A stretch of 64,000 nucleotides of DNA from Halobacillus litoralis (GTDB taxonomy: Bacteria; Bacillota; Bacilli; Bacillales; Halobacillaceae). Positions 1-9,090 of the stretch are shown one piece after another. The first letter of the stretch is position 1. Each line of letters begins with the position of its first letter. Where the stretch lies: assembly GCF_020524085.2 (NCBI RefSeq), contig NZ_CP129016.1, positions 1,730,001 through 1,794,000 on the forward strand, in the 5' to 3' direction. Position numbers and translations under genes: made by a program. The notes under the pieces are model-generated. The model was not told the DNA's origin and searched no databases. It was given only the letters and a program-made list of their open reading frames with translations.

Positions 1-409
1 GATGAACAAGCCGACCTCTGCTTTTACAGATATGCATAACGCGGCGATGAACATTGCCAACGTAACGGAGAACGATGTCGTTTTCGGCATCTCTTTTTCT
101 GGTGAAACCTATGAAACAGCGAAGATTATGGAAATCGCGAAGAAAAAGGGAGCGCGGACGATTAGTTTGACACGTTATGGACAGTCTCCTGTTACAGAAC
201 ATGCCGATGTTTCGTTGTACATTTCAGCTTCAAGGGAGATCCCTGCACCATTTCGAAGTGGTGCCACATCTTCCCGTCTTGCCCAGTTACATATGATCGA
301 CATTCTTTTCGTCAATGTCGTCACAGAACAATGGGACAAGGCCTCCGAGTACTTTCATGAAATTACCGACGTCATGGATTTGTTGAAAGGGAAGAAAACG
401 AAGGGATAA
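1..409 (+). CDS. RpiR/MurR-family transcriptional regulator, C-terminal SIS domain (5' end outside window)
   Basis: The reading frame is already open at the left edge, so only the last ~135 residues are present and the N-terminal helix-turn-helix is missing. What remains is a sugar isomerase (SIS) domain: a beta-strand ending in FGISFSGETYETAK binds phosphosugar in this family, and it is followed by ARTISLTRYGQSPV and a C-terminal helix with QLHMIDILFVNVV. Proteins of this type sense a phosphosugar and control catabolic or cell-wall recycling genes. It ends 14 bp before glcD on the same strand, so it may regulate or share a transcript with the glycolate oxidase genes. The effector cannot be told from this fragment. 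Confidence 0.85.
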   Translation, partial: MNKPTSAFTDMHNAAMNIANVTENDVVFGISFSGETYETAKIMEIAKKKGARTISLTRYGQSPVTEHADVSLYISASREIPAPFRSGATSSRLAQLHMIDILFVNVVTEQWDKASEYFHEITDVMDLLKGKKTKG

Positions 410-423
410 GGAGGAATCATCGT

Positions 424-1827
424 ATGGAAAAGTGGTTGGAAGAGCTGCAATCTCTGCTTCCGGAAGAGCGTGTTTTAACGTCCTTGGCCGACCGTCATAG
501 TTACAGTTTTGATGCTTCTTTTGGGGAACACCTGCCGGATGCTGTGGTGCAGGTGAAAGAAAATCGGGAAGTCGCTGATGTTCTGAAGCTTGCCAATCGT
601 TATAAAGTACCGGTTCACCCACGCGGTTCCGGCACTTGTCTGAGCGGCGGCCCCCTTCCTGTTCACGGCGGGATTGTTTTGGATATGTCGCAGTTCCCGG
701 CAATCATCGATCTTAGTCCGCGCGACTTGACGGTAAAAGTGACGCCGAGTGTATTAACTGGAAACATCAATAAAGCGGCAGAGAAACACGGACTGATGTA
801 TGCCCCTGACCCAAGCAGTGCCCATGTAGCAACGATTGGAGGCAATCTTGCGGAAAGCTCCGGCGGTCCCCGGGGACTGAAATATGGAGTAACGAAGGAC
901 CACGTACTTGGGTTGGAGGTCGTAACCCCTGAAGGCGAAATCATGAAGACGGGTGGTCAAACGATCAAGAATGTCACGGGCATTGATTTGACGAAGCTGA
1001 TCGTCGGATCGGAAGGAACGCTTGGCGTCATCGTCGGGGCTACGTTGAAGCTGATGCCGAAGCCGCCCGCTGTGCAGACGATTATGGTTGCTTTCGATGA
1101 AGTGCGAAAAGCAGGGGAGGCCATCTCTCAGACGCTGACGTCAGGAATTCTGCCAGCCAAGATGGAATTTATGGATCAAGCGTGTATTGTCGCCGTCGAA
1201 AACTTCCAGCCGGTCGGCCTGCCTGTCGATGCAGCTGCTGTCATCATCATTGAGCTGGATGGACATCCAGAAACGCTGCGTGTCGAGCGGGGCCTGATCG
1301 AGGAGATCATGGAAGAGATGGGCGCGAAAGAAATCATCATTCCTAAAAGTGATGAGGAAGCGGCCAAACTTTGGCATGCGCGCAAGCAAGTGTCACCTGC
1401 GATTGCGAAGATTAAGCCGACGAAAGTATCCGAAGACGCGACCGTTCCGAGGAGCAAGATCCCGGACTTTATGGACCGGTTAGAGATCATCAAAGAAAAG
1501 TACGGCCTCGACGTGGTCGCTTTTGGCCATGCCGGAGACGGCAACCTGCACCCGAACATTTTATGCGACAAACGCAATGTGGAAGAGATGAAGCTTGTTG
1601 AACAAGCGGTGGAGGACATGTTTCAGGCTGCTCTCGATCTTGGCGGCACGCTTTCCGGCGAGCACGGGATCGGTACGATGAAGGCGCCGTTCATGGAGCT
1701 TGAACTTGGAGAAGTCGGACTCGACATGATGAAGCGGATTAAGGACAGCTGGGACCCGAATGGCATCTTGAACCCGGGCAAAGTTTTTCCTGAAAAGGGG
1801 CAGAAGTTGGTGCTGCACCATGAGTAG
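424..1827 (+). CDS. glcD: Glycolate oxidase FAD subunit GlcD (FAD-binding oxidase/transferase type 4)
   Basis: This 467-residue protein is a full-length FAD-linked 2-hydroxyacid oxidase of the GlcD/D-lactate dehydrogenase family, which oxidises glycolate (or D-lactate) to the 2-oxo acid. The N-terminal FAD-binding domain shows VHPRGSGTCLSGG (about residue 62) and IGGNLAESSGGPRGLKYG (about 140). The C-terminal cap domain has FGHAGDGNLHPNI (about 368) and GTLSGEHGIG (about 410), the conserved active-site histidine segments. A strong ribosome site (AAGGAGG) lies before the ATG. Its last 8 bp overlap glcF, so the two are translationally coupled. Substrate preference between glycolate and lactate is not decidable from sequence alone. 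Confidence 0.9.
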   Translation: MEKWLEELQSLLPEERVLTSLADRHSYSFDASFGEHLPDAVVQVKENREVADVLKLANRYKVPVHPRGSGTCLSGGPLPVHGGIVLDMSQFPAIIDLSPRDLTVKVTPSVLTGNINKAAEKHGLMYAPDPSSAHVATIGGNLAESSGGPRGLKYGVTKDHVLGLEVVTPEGEIMKTGGQTIKNVTGIDLTKLIVGSEGTLGVIVGATLKLMPKPPAVQTIMVAFDEVRKAGEAISQTLTSGILPAKMEFMDQACIVAVENFQPVGLPVDAAAVIIIELDGHPETLRVERGLIEEIMEEMGAKEIIIPKSDEEAAKLWHARKQVSPAIAKIKPTKVSEDATVPRSKIPDFMDRLEIIKEKYGLDVVAFGHAGDGNLHPNILCDKRNVEEMKLVEQAVEDMFQAALDLGGTLSGEHGIGTMKAPFMELELGEVGLDMMKRIKDSWDPNGILNPGKVFPEKGQKLVLHHE

Positions 1828-3103
1828 TTCGCTGAAGGAACGCCTGAATTATGACAAGACGTTCGACTGTGTCCAGTGCGGCTATTGTCTTCCGGCCTGT
1901 CCCACTTATGAAACGATGGAAAAAGAAACCCATTCACCGAGAGGGCGCATCAATCTTGTGAAGATGGTTGCCGAAGGAAAAGCGTCCGTCGAAGATTTGA
2001 AGGAACCGATTGAAAAGTGTCTTGGCTGTATGGCCTGTACGACCGTCTGTCCAACGAACGTTCAGTATGGAGAGATCTTTGTAGGAGCCAAGCGTGTGAT
2101 TGATGAGGAAAGGCCGCGCCGGCGCCGGCTAGTGGAGGATTTCTTTTTCCAGTCATTCTTTCCTTCTACCAAATGGATGAATGCGTTGGGGAATGTGACT
2201 TGGCTTTATCAGAAGAGTGGGTTGCAGAAGGTTTCGCAGCGGTTTGGGCTGACGAAAAGAGCTCCGCTTCGAATTCATGAATTTGAATCGGCTTTGCCGA
2301 GTATGCCTGGACCGAGAAATCGCCGTGCCCGTGCGGATCGGTATGTACGTAAGCGGCCGGCTGCGGCAAAGGTTGGATTCTTTAAAGGATGCGTCATGGA
2401 CAGCGTCTTTTTTGAAACGAATCAGAATACGGTGGAGCTTTTGCTGCGGAGTGGCGCTGAGGTTGTTTTCCCAGAAGCGCAGACGTGCTGCGGGGCTCTT
2501 CACGCTCATACAGGCAAAGTGGACCAGTCGGTAGAACTTGCCAAGCGGAATATTGAAGCTTTTGAGGAAGAAGGCTTCGATTATATCGTGAATAATGCTG
2601 GTGGCTGTGGCGCGCGTTTGGTGGAGTATGCGCATTTGTTTGATGAGGGCACAGAGTGGCATGAGCGTGCGGTAAGGTTTGTTGATCGAGTGCGGGATAT
2701 TTCTGAAGTGCTTGTAGAGTTGGACGGGCTCACTTTTGAAAAAGAGCTTGCAAAGACCGTTACCTATCAACCTTCCTGTCATTTGCGCAATGTACAGAAG
2801 GTGACGAGCGAACCTCTGGATTTGATTCGCCGCATTCATGGTGTGGAATTGCGTGAGTTGGAGCGGCCGGAGTTTTGCTGCGGATCCGCTGGCGTGTACA
2901 ATATCACAAACTACGAAGAAGCGATGGATATTCTGGACGTCAAAATGCAGGATGTGTGTGGCACGGGAGCTGGTGGTGTTGTGACTTCAAACCCCGGTTG
3001 TCAGCTGCAGATGAAGCTTGGAGTGGAGCGTGAAGGTTTGGGGATGGATGCTGTACATTTGGTAGATTTATTGATGGAGGCTGATCCTAGGCCGAAGTGG
3101 TGA
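1820..3103 (+). CDS. glcF: Glycolate oxidase iron-sulfur subunit GlcF
   Basis: This 427-residue protein carries two N-terminal ferredoxin-type 4Fe-4S motifs (CVQCGYCLPACP at about residue 17 and CLGCMACTTVCP at about 69). Two CCG domains follow in the C-terminal half (QTCCGALHAHTG and FCCGSAGVYN), the signature of heterodisulfide-reductase-like subunits. It passes electrons from the FAD subunit GlcD to the respiratory chain. The ATG overlaps the 3' end of glcD by 8 bp. A Rho-independent terminator follows directly, so the operon ends here. Confidence 0.9.
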   Translation: MSSSLKERLNYDKTFDCVQCGYCLPACPTYETMEKETHSPRGRINLVKMVAEGKASVEDLKEPIEKCLGCMACTTVCPTNVQYGEIFVGAKRVIDEERPRRRRLVEDFFFQSFFPSTKWMNALGNVTWLYQKSGLQKVSQRFGLTKRAPLRIHEFESALPSMPGPRNRRARADRYVRKRPAAAKVGFFKGCVMDSVFFETNQNTVELLLRSGAEVVFPEAQTCCGALHAHTGKVDQSVELAKRNIEAFEEEGFDYIVNNAGGCGARLVEYAHLFDEGTEWHERAVRFVDRVRDISEVLVELDGLTFEKELAKTVTYQPSCHLRNVQKVTSEPLDLIRRIHGVELRELERPEFCCGSAGVYNITNYEEAMDILDVKMQDVCGTGAGGVVTSNPGCQLQMKLGVEREGLGMDAVHLVDLLMEADPRPKW

Positions 3104-3136
3104 GGCGATCTCTTGATGAGGTCGTCTTTTTTGTGT
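3104..3136 (+). terminator. Terminator of glcD-glcF
   Basis: An imperfect hairpin (AGGCGATCTC / GAGGTCGTCT with G-U pairs) is followed directly by a T6 run, two bases after the glcF stop. Confidence 0.7.
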
Positions 3137-3158
3137 TTGGGAAGTGTGGTGGTCGGCG

Positions 3159-3251
3159 GATATCGGCTGAATTTTGGTTATATCAATTAAAAATGGGATA
3201 TATCAATTAAAATCAAGATATATCGGCTGAAATAGAAATATATCAATTAAA
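3159..3251. repeat. Degenerate ~20-bp tandem repeat array (5 units)
   Basis: Five units of about 20 bp carry the core TATATC followed by either AATTAAA or GGCTGAA, so two variants alternate in the pattern GG, AA, AA, GG, AA. The array fills the gap between the convergent glcF and NERD genes. It resembles in form, but not in sequence, the 21-bp array at 31681-31866. Confidence 0.8.
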
Positions 3252-3254
3252 CTA

Positions 3255-4202
3255 TTACAAAAAGTACACTCTTCCTTTATTCTCCCCTTCGGATCTTAAA
3301 TTCATATCTTTTAGTATATTTTGCATAGCTGAGGGAGAGGTGATAAGCAAAAAACTTCTTGCTTGAAGGTTATTAATTCTAGGTCCCATAAGTAATGAGT
3401 AATCACTTAGTGCAGGGATGTGCGCTCTCCGGTCTTTATGAAGACAAATACCGCACTGCCAAGTTCCGCGTTTTCTTTTCATAGGGAGAGCGGTACAATT
3501 CGTGCAAAATACCCCTCGTTTAAAATCTATTATAGAAAGAGAGAAATATTCAATATAATCAAATTCATTATCTGTATGGTCAGATAGTAATTCGCTAGAT
3601 AGTAAATGAAGAGAAGAGGTACTTAACTTCTGTAAATCGTTGTGCTGAGAGATAATCTCTTCCACTTTTTCCGGCAGAGCTTCCGTACGGATAACGATAT
3701 CAAGGGAAGGATCATCGGTCTTTATCGAAGTACCAGGATGACTGTTGGCAACGAGGCAGTAAATAGGAACGTCTGGAAAACCTTTTAAATGAAGCCATTG
3801 CTGAAACTGTCTTCGGTGTCTCCTCACTTGAAGAACAGGGTCAGAAAACGTTTGCGGTCCCTCATCCCATGTTCTGGAGAGAAAGTTGAATCTTTGATTG
3901 TAAAACAACTCTCCACCAATATTCTTCGCTTCAACAATCAAGATCCATTGGTTCGTCATAACCAGGCAGTCAATTTGGAAATAGTGGGTACCGTCATAGA
4001 GACGTAGGTGATGGAAGATTCGGTAGTGTTCGGGGAGATAGGAGAGTGGAAAGTTGAGAGCGAGTTCTCCTTTGTGGCCGGAGAGACGGTTTTTGAGGTG
4101 TTCTTTAACTTTTGGCATTTGGGGGTGGCTTTCATGAAGACGTCGTTCTATTGCTTGCAGTTGTTCGATGTCTCGTGGAAATGCACGCTGCTTAATAATC
4201 AT
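3255..4202 (-). CDS. NERD domain-containing protein (nuclease-related)
   Basis: The start is placed at the ATG at 4202 because an AAAGGACG ribosome site precedes it; a longer upstream extension of the frame lacks one. The ~315-residue product has a NERD domain at about residues 30-150, with the strand-helix pattern IDCLVMTNQWILIVEAKN typical of the restriction-nuclease-like fold (the Asp and Glu-x-Lys match its catalytic layout). A later segment has a CTNC ... CGIC four-cysteine pair that could bind zinc. Stand-alone NERD proteins in Bacillaceae have no settled role; DNA processing is only inferred. It is convergent with glcF and stands alone. Confidence 0.8.
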   Translation of the reverse strand: MIIKQRAFPRDIEQLQAIERRLHESHPQMPKVKEHLKNRLSGHKGELALNFPLSYLPEHYRIFHHLRLYDGTHYFQIDCLVMTNQWILIVEAKNIGGELFYNQRFNFLSRTWDEGPQTFSDPVLQVRRHRRQFQQWLHLKGFPDVPIYCLVANSHPGTSIKTDDPSLDIVIRTEALPEKVEEIISQHNDLQKLSTSSLHLLSSELLSDHTDNEFDYIEYFSLSIIDFKRGVFCTNCTALPMKRKRGTWQCGICLHKDRRAHIPALSDYSLLMGPRINNLQARSFLLITSPSAMQNILKDMNLRSEGENKGRVYFL

Positions 4203-4400
4203 GACATTCGTCCTTTTTATTTTTATCATACGATAAAAGGTGCTAACGAGCCTAGCAAATATTTCAACTCCCCCGACCTTCGTATGCTGGAATGGATGCA
4301 ACAAAACAAATGAAGGATGACTCGTGAGAACACCCACATTCTATTACTAGATTTAAAAAAGATCGCGCGCGTGTTGGAGCTGGGAAAATAACTAGTTTTA

Positions 4401-4437
4401 AAAAAAAAGAGCTCCACCATCCAAAGGTGGAGCTCTT
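4401..4437 (-). terminator. Terminator of the GAF-STAS gene
   Basis: A perfect 10-bp stem (GAGCTCCACC / GGTGGAGCTC) with a 7-nt loop ends, on the minus strand, in a T8 run. It lies about 50 bp downstream of the STAS-gene stop. Confidence 0.9.
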
Positions 4438-4484
4438 CGTATGGATAAACGATATGAAACAAAACCTTGCCAACGAGACTGGTA

Positions 4485-5342
4485 TTAATGACTCTCTACT
4501 AATTTAAACCCAATAGTTGAAAGTGCTGTCTGCAGGTTCGGAACAGTCTTAGGTTTGGTTTTAGCCAGCACATTGGTTTCGATTTCTTTCTGTGCTATTT
4601 CCGGGGTAATACCCGTCAACATTGGTTCAATCCCCATTACTTGTAGAGCGTGAATCAGCTTCGGTAACATTTCGGAGAAAAACTGGTCTCGTACAACTAA
4701 TCCGGAAAGATCGAGGACGAAATAATCGATATCCTGTTCTTTTCCATATCGAAGGACATCGCCCATCAATTTGTCCGCACGTTCTTCGTCAACAATGCCC
4801 TGGATAGGGATTACGGACACGCCATCAGTAATCGGGATGATCGGTGCATTCATCAATCCCATATTATAGTGGGTCTGATCAAGGTCAATCATGTGAGAAA
4901 GGACAGACGCAATGGTTTGTAGAAATTCGATATCTTCTTCCTTAAAATCTTTTTCTTCCTTATCCATCACGCAAAGAGTCCCGAACACACTTCCTTTTAA
5001 ATCTTTCAGCGTCACGCCGAGGTATCCTTTTACCTCTAAGAGAGCAGAGGCTTCCATTTCGCAAGTGAGTTTGTCTTCCATTAAGTTGTTTGTTCTAAGT
5101 ATTTGGTCTTGATCATTAATGATTAACCGGCAGTGACTTTCTTCATAATCAATCGTGAACCCCTCGGGGACGATTTCTTCCTGTTTATTTAACGAACTCA
5201 GTACAGTCATGGAGTTTTTGTCTCTCATTGTGATGTAAGTGGTCTGTACATCAAGTCGCTGAGTTATGACTTCAAAGATCTTTTGAGCAGCTGATTTGAG
5301 AGAATAATATTGCTCCGATCCATAGTGATATTCTTCCGACAT
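4485..5342 (-). CDS. GAF and STAS domain sensor protein (RsbR-like)
   Basis: This 285-residue soluble protein has an N-terminal GAF domain (about residues 15-150; note CEMEASALLEVKGYLGVTLKD and GTLCVMDKEEKDF). A C-terminal STAS domain (about 170-280) follows, with DYFVLDLSGLVVRD and LHALQVMGIEPMLTGITPEI, typical of the RsbR/RsbS and YtvA families. The Ser/Thr phosphorylated in RsbR paralogues by RsbT would fall in VLDLSGL or LTGITPE. A role as a stressosome sensor feeding sigma-B is an inference from family membership. It is monocistronic, with its own terminator downstream. No light-sensing LOV cysteine motif is visible, so it is not YtvA itself. Confidence 0.8.
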   Translation of the reverse strand: MSEEYHYGSEQYYSLKSAAQKIFEVITQRLDVQTTYITMRDKNSMTVLSSLNKQEEIVPEGFTIDYEESHCRLIINDQDQILRTNNLMEDKLTCEMEASALLEVKGYLGVTLKDLKGSVFGTLCVMDKEEKDFKEEDIEFLQTIASVLSHMIDLDQTHYNMGLMNAPIIPITDGVSVIPIQGIVDEERADKLMGDVLRYGKEQDIDYFVLDLSGLVVRDQFFSEMLPKLIHALQVMGIEPMLTGITPEIAQKEIETNVLAKTKPKTVPNLQTALSTIGFKLVESH

Positions 5343-5553
5343 GTAAAACCTTCCCTTTCACAAGATTAGGAACTATCCCCTATTATACCCTATTACCCTT
5401 TCAGACTGTGATTAACCCTCTTATTTCATAATTTCTTGTCGTATTCGTTAGTTAATTGACAAAAAACAAAGAAAAAGTGAGTAATTATCCGGAAAGTTTA
5501 ATAGAATCGCTATTTTCGGTCAAAAAAAGCGTTAAAAGTATTATTCAGAAAAT

Positions 5554-5581
5554 TTGCAAGAGTAGTAAAATTTGAGATAAT
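5554..5581 (+). promoter_or_regulatory. Sigma-A promoter of the amino-acid ABC importer
   Basis: TTGCAA (5554-5559), a 16-bp spacer and GATAAT (5576-5581) lie 32 bp before the substrate-binding protein gene. A consensus TTGACA at about 5457 upstream lacks a convincing -10 partner. Confidence 0.55.
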
Positions 5582-5612
5582 AGAAGTCACATAATAAAAG
5601 GGGGAAAAATGA

Positions 5613-6422
5613 ATGAAAGCAAAATGGTACTTATTCATTATGGTTATGGCTTTAAGTATGCTTCTTGCTGCCTGTGGCAGTGACAACGAATCCGGTACAT
5701 CCGGAGACTCCGAAGGGGATTCCGGTGGAGAAACATACACAGTAGCGACGGATAACAACTTTGTTCCTTTTGAGTTCATGAACGAGGAAACGGGAGAAAT
5801 GGAAGGCTTTGATATTGATCTGATCAAAGCGATTGCTGACGAAGCTGGGTTCAATATTGAAATTGAATCTATGAAGTTTGATGGCGTAGTCGCTGGTATG
5901 CAATCCGGTCGTTATGACATCGGTATTGCTGGTATGACGATTACTGATGAACGTAAAGAGACCATCGATTTTTCTGATCCTTATTATGATGCTGGTCTAA
6001 TGCTTGCGGTAAGCGCAGATAATGATGAAATCCAGTCCGAAGAAGACCTTGCAGGTAAAAAGGTGGGAACTCGTTCTGGTACAACGAGTGAAACGTACAT
6101 CCGTGAAAACCACCCGGATGCAGAGTTGATTACATTCCCTGGAATCGTCGAAGCGTACATGGACCTTGAGTCTGGTCGTTTGGATGCGGTTATGTATGAC
6201 GTCCCTAACGTCCAATACTACGTAGCGAATGACTCTGAAGGCTTAAAAACAGCTGGAGACATTTTGCAGGGTGAGCAATACGGAATCGCATTCCCTAAGG
6301 ATTCCGAACTTGTGAGCGATGTGAATGAAGCATTGCAGACATTGATTGATAATGGCACATACGATGACATCTACGAAGAATGGTTCGGTGAGCGTAAATA
6401 CGGCACAGAATCTTCGGAGTAA
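5613..6422 (+). CDS. Amino-acid ABC transporter substrate-binding lipoprotein (family 3)
   Basis: This 269-residue protein has a lipoprotein signal with the lipobox LLAACG near residue 21, followed by an acidic Ser/Gly/Asp linker. The mature part is a family-3 periplasmic-type binding protein: YTVATDNNFVPFEF, GFDIDLIKAIADEAG, GMTITDERKETIDFSDPYYDAG and GKKVGTRSGTTSE are the conserved ligand-binding and hinge segments. It probably binds a polar amino acid such as glutamine; exact specificity is not readable. The start at 5613 follows an AAAGGGGG ribosome site. A hairpin lies between this gene and the permease gene, which usually lets the binding protein be made in excess. Confidence 0.9.
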   Translation: MKAKWYLFIMVMALSMLLAACGSDNESGTSGDSEGDSGGETYTVATDNNFVPFEFMNEETGEMEGFDIDLIKAIADEAGFNIEIESMKFDGVVAGMQSGRYDIGIAGMTITDERKETIDFSDPYYDAGLMLAVSADNDEIQSEEDLAGKKVGTRSGTTSETYIRENHPDAELITFPGIVEAYMDLESGRLDAVMYDVPNVQYYVANDSEGLKTAGDILQGEQYGIAFPKDSELVSDVNEALQTLIDNGTYDDIYEEWFGERKYGTESSE

Positions 6423-6441
6423 TAGAGAGAAGCTGATCAGA

Positions 6442-6477
6442 AAAGCGTAGCAAGTGATTGGCTTGTTACGCTTTTTC
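6442..6477 (+). terminator. Intra-operon attenuator between binding protein and permease
   Basis: AAAAGCGTAGCAAG pairs with CTTGTTACGCTTTT (one G-U pair) and is followed by T residues. It sits in the 117-bp gap inside the ABC operon, where partial termination favours the binding protein. Confidence 0.75.
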
Positions 6478-6539
6478 CATGAATTGAATACTTGGCATGA
6501 ACCATTACACCATTCAAAACACAAGGAGCGAATACATAT

Positions 6540-7196
6540 ATGGAGTTCATTACGGAATCGCACTATTTTCGTGTCATGCCGTTTTTGCTTGAAGGACTGG
6601 TATGGACACTACTCATCACTTTTGTTGGATTGATTTTCGGATTCGTTCTCGGGGCGGTCTTTGGATTTGCCCGTTTGTCGAAAAATAAAATCATATACGG
6701 ACTTGCGACGGTTTACGTTGAAGCGGTTCGCGGGACCCCGATTTTAGCACAGATTCTATTCATTTATTTTGGTCTATCGGATTTAACCGGTATCAATATT
6801 GATAAAATTACGGCCTCTATCATAGCGATTGCCATTAATGCAGGTGCTTACATAGCAGAAATCGTACGAGGCGCGGTTTACTCGATCGATAAAGGGCAGG
6901 AAGAGGCTGGACGTTCCATCGGTCTTACAAGAAATCAGACGATGCGTTACATCATCTGGCCGCAAGCCTTCAGAAGAATGATTCCACCGCTTGGCAACCA
7001 GTTCGTCATCAGCTTGAAGGATACATCCCTTTTCTCCGTCATCGCTGTAGGAGAATTGCTTTACATGGGACAGCAGTATTACGGAATGACGTTCCAGGCC
7101 TTCCAGGCATTGACGATGGTTTGTGTGATGTACTTGATTATCACGGTACCGACTGCGGTGTACTTGAGAAGAGTTGAAAGGAGACTGGATGTGTAA
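6540..7196 (+). CDS. Amino-acid ABC transporter permease (GlnP/HisM family)
   Basis: This 218-residue integral membrane protein has about five predicted hydrophobic spans and the inner-membrane component signature. The EAA loop is recognisable in [20 protein letters not shown] with [16 protein letters not shown], and [12 protein letters not shown] is typical of the polar amino-acid uptake subfamily. A homodimer would form the channel. The stop codon overlaps the ATG of the ATPase gene by one base (TAATG), showing coupling. Confidence 0.92.
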   Translation: MEFITESHYFRVMPFLLEGLVWTLLITFVGLIFGFVLGAVFGFARLSKNKIIYGLATVYVEAVRGTPILAQILFIYFGLSDLTGINIDKITASIIAIAINAGAYIAEIVRGAVYSIDKGQEEAGRSIGLTRNQTMRYIIWPQAFRRMIPPLGNQFVISLKDTSLFSVIAVGELLYMGQQYYGMTFQAFQALTMVCVMYLIITVPTAVYLRRVERRLDV

Positions 7197-7918
7197 TGAT
7201 TACCGTCAAAGATTTGCATAAATCATTCGGTTCCAACGAAGTGTTGAAAGGAATCAATGCAGAAATCAAAGAAAAAGAAGTGGTCTGTGTCATCGGGCCA
7301 TCTGGTTCTGGAAAGAGTACGTTTTTACGGTGCTTGAACCTGCTTGAGGAAGTCACTTCTGGAGAAGTCATCATTCAAGGCGACAACCTGACTGATCCTA
7401 AAATCAATATCAATGATGTCCGCTCTCGTGTCGGAATGGTGTTTCAGCACTTTAACCTTTTCCCGCACAAGACCGTGCTTGATAACATTACGATTGGTCC
7501 AATCAAAGTGAAAAAAATGAAGAAAGCGGAAGCTGAAAAAATAGCACGCCCACTCCTTGAAAAAGTCGGTCTGAGTGATAAAGCGGACGCTTATCCTGAA
7601 AGCCTTTCCGGTGGGCAGAAACAACGTGTAGCGATCGCCCGTTCACTAGCGATGGAACCAAGCATCATGTTGTTTGACGAACCGACCTCAGCGCTTGACC
7701 CTGAACTTGTCGGGGACGTATTAGCGGTTATGAAAGAATTAGCCCAGGAAGGGATGACGATGGTGGTCGTCACCCACGAAATGGGATTTGCCCGCGAAGT
7801 TGGCGACCGGGTTCTGTTTATGGATGAAGGGATCATCATGGAAGAGGATGTACCAGCTAACTTATTTGGAAATCCACAAAATCCTAGAACGCAGGAGTTC
7901 TTAAGTAAAGTACTATAG
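7196..7918 (+). CDS. Amino-acid ABC transporter ATP-binding protein (GlnQ family)
   Basis: This 240-residue ATPase has every ABC motif: Walker [10 protein letters not shown] (about residue 33), Q-loop FQHFNLFPH, signature [15 protein letters not shown], Walker [15 protein letters not shown] and the H-loop [13 protein letters not shown]. It powers the importer encoded by the two preceding genes. The length is normal for the family. The operon ends in a bidirectional terminator shared with the convergent exchanger gene. Confidence 0.93.
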   Translation: MITVKDLHKSFGSNEVLKGINAEIKEKEVVCVIGPSGSGKSTFLRCLNLLEEVTSGEVIIQGDNLTDPKININDVRSRVGMVFQHFNLFPHKTVLDNITIGPIKVKKMKKAEAEKIARPLLEKVGLSDKADAYPESLSGGQKQRVAIARSLAMEPSIMLFDEPTSALDPELVGDVLAVMKELAQEGMTMVVVTHEMGFAREVGDRVLFMDEGIIMEEDVPANLFGNPQNPRTQEFLSKVL

Positions 7919-7952
7919 AAAAATCCGCAGACGATGATGTCTGCGGATTTTT
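7919..7952. terminator. Bidirectional terminator between the ABC operon and the CaCA gene
   Basis: AAAAATCCGCAGAC pairs with GTCTGCGGATTTTT around a short loop. A and T tracts on both sides make it functional for either convergent gene. Confidence 0.9.
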
Positions 7953-7957
7953 GACGT

Positions 7958-8923
7958 TTAAAAAAGGAAATAAGAAGAGACAAAATACATGACGACAATA
8001 AGGAGGGAAGGAGCTGCATAGCGAGCGAAGCTCTCGACACTTTTTCTTACCATCATGAAAATCGTCAGCACCATCATCCCAATGAATAAAAGGGCGATCG
8101 GGAGGTTGCTTCCTGATGTCGAATTCAGAATCGGACCGTTTTGATAAAAGAGGTCGGTAATAGCAAGAAGCTGCAGGTTGAACAAGTTACTCCCTAAAAT
8201 GGAGCCCACTGCCATATCGTAATTCCCCATTTTAAACGCTACAAGTACGGTGACAAGTTCAGGCAGAGAGGTGGAAGCAGCAATCAAGAAACTCCCAACA
8301 AAGCTTGAACTCATCCCGGTTTGTTGAGCCAGTTGATCCCCGGATATCGACAGCGCACTACCGGCAGCGAAAACCACCACGGCGCTGATGGCAAAACCAA
8401 TACTTGCCGATTTTAAGGAAACCGTTTTGCCTGTGGCTGCTGCTTCGTCCATTTCTTCTGCTTCATCATTTTCAAAGAAACGGACGGTCAGGATGTACAA
8501 CCCGACAAGGAGGAACATTTCGATTCCTATATTAAAAAGCGAAAGGGTAGAGCTCATGTATAGCGAGACTACGACAACCAGCGTAAAGATGATCCCAGCG
8601 ATCGCAGAAGGAAGATGCTGCTTCTGCTCAATACGGTTGAACATTTTTTGCTTGCGATAGATGAGATCAACAGCTGCGAGAATTAAGACATTAAACACAT
8701 TACTTCCAAGCATATTTCCTACGGCAATGTCAGAGTTATCGATGTAGACGGCCGTTAAACTTGTGGTCAATTCCGGCAAAGATGTAGCTCCCGCTATAAG
8801 GAATGTTCCTACGACAGCTCCGCTTAAAGTAGACTTTTGACTGATGACATCCCCATAACGGTTCAGCTGAACCGCAGCTAGTACGACTACAACGGCTGAG
8901 ATAGCGAATATGATAAAGTTCAT
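7958..8923 (-). CDS. CaCA-family cation exchanger (YrbG-like), probable Mn2+/Ca2+ exporter
   Basis: This 321-residue membrane protein is made of two homologous halves of about five spans each, as in sodium/calcium exchangers. The alpha repeats show ATSLPELTTSL with GNMLGSNVFNVLILA in the first half and STSLPELVTVLVA with GSILGSNLFNLQLLA in the second. An acidic loop (EAEEMDEAAA) separates them. An AGAGGAGGAAAACG ribosome site precedes the ATG. Upstream lies a predicted yybP-ykoY riboswitch with its terminator, which implies induction by manganese and therefore Mn2+ efflux rather than plain Ca2+ exchange. The ion is an inference from that leader. Confidence 0.85.
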   Translation of the reverse strand: MNFIIFAISAVVVVLAAVQLNRYGDVISQKSTLSGAVVGTFLIAGATSLPELTTSLTAVYIDNSDIAVGNMLGSNVFNVLILAAVDLIYRKQKMFNRIEQKQHLPSAIAGIIFTLVVVVSLYMSSTLSLFNIGIEMFLLVGLYILTVRFFENDEAEEMDEAAATGKTVSLKSASIGFAISAVVVFAAGSALSISGDQLAQQTGMSSSFVGSFLIAASTSLPELVTVLVAFKMGNYDMAVGSILGSNLFNLQLLAITDLFYQNGPILNSTSGSNLPIALLFIGMMVLTIFMMVRKSVESFARYAAPSLLIVVMYFVSSYFLF

Positions 8924-8949
8924 CGTTTTCCTCCTCTGGATTGAGCCAA

Positions 8950-8993
8950 TAAAAAAAGACCTTGGCCCCTAATTTCGTGCAGGCCAAGGTCTT
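8950..8993 (-). terminator. Expression-platform terminator of the riboswitch
   Basis: Reading the minus strand, AAGACCTTGGCC pairs perfectly with GGCCAAGGTCTT and is followed by T7, only 25 bp before the exchanger start codon. It lies directly downstream of the aptamer, the layout of a transcriptional ON switch. Confidence 0.88.
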
Positions 8994-8994
8994 G

Positions 8995-9090
8995 CGTACT
9001 ATGGTCATAGTTTGGTGAACCGAGTGTTTGCACACTGAAATGACGATTCACCAACCGCATTATACGGTCGCTACTCCCCTTGTTACTATT
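8995..9090 (-). promoter_or_regulatory. yybP-ykoY family (Mn2+) riboswitch
   Basis: On the minus strand the leader begins TAACAAGGGGAGTAGCG, the hallmark GGGGAGUAG segment of yybP-ykoY aptamers. It continues with paired segments GGTTGGTGAATCG and GGTTCACCAAAC around a CAGTGTGCAAACACT hairpin. The established ligand of this class is Mn2+, which stabilises the aptamer and prevents termination. A covariance-model search (Rfam RF00080) would settle the call. Confidence 0.8.
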
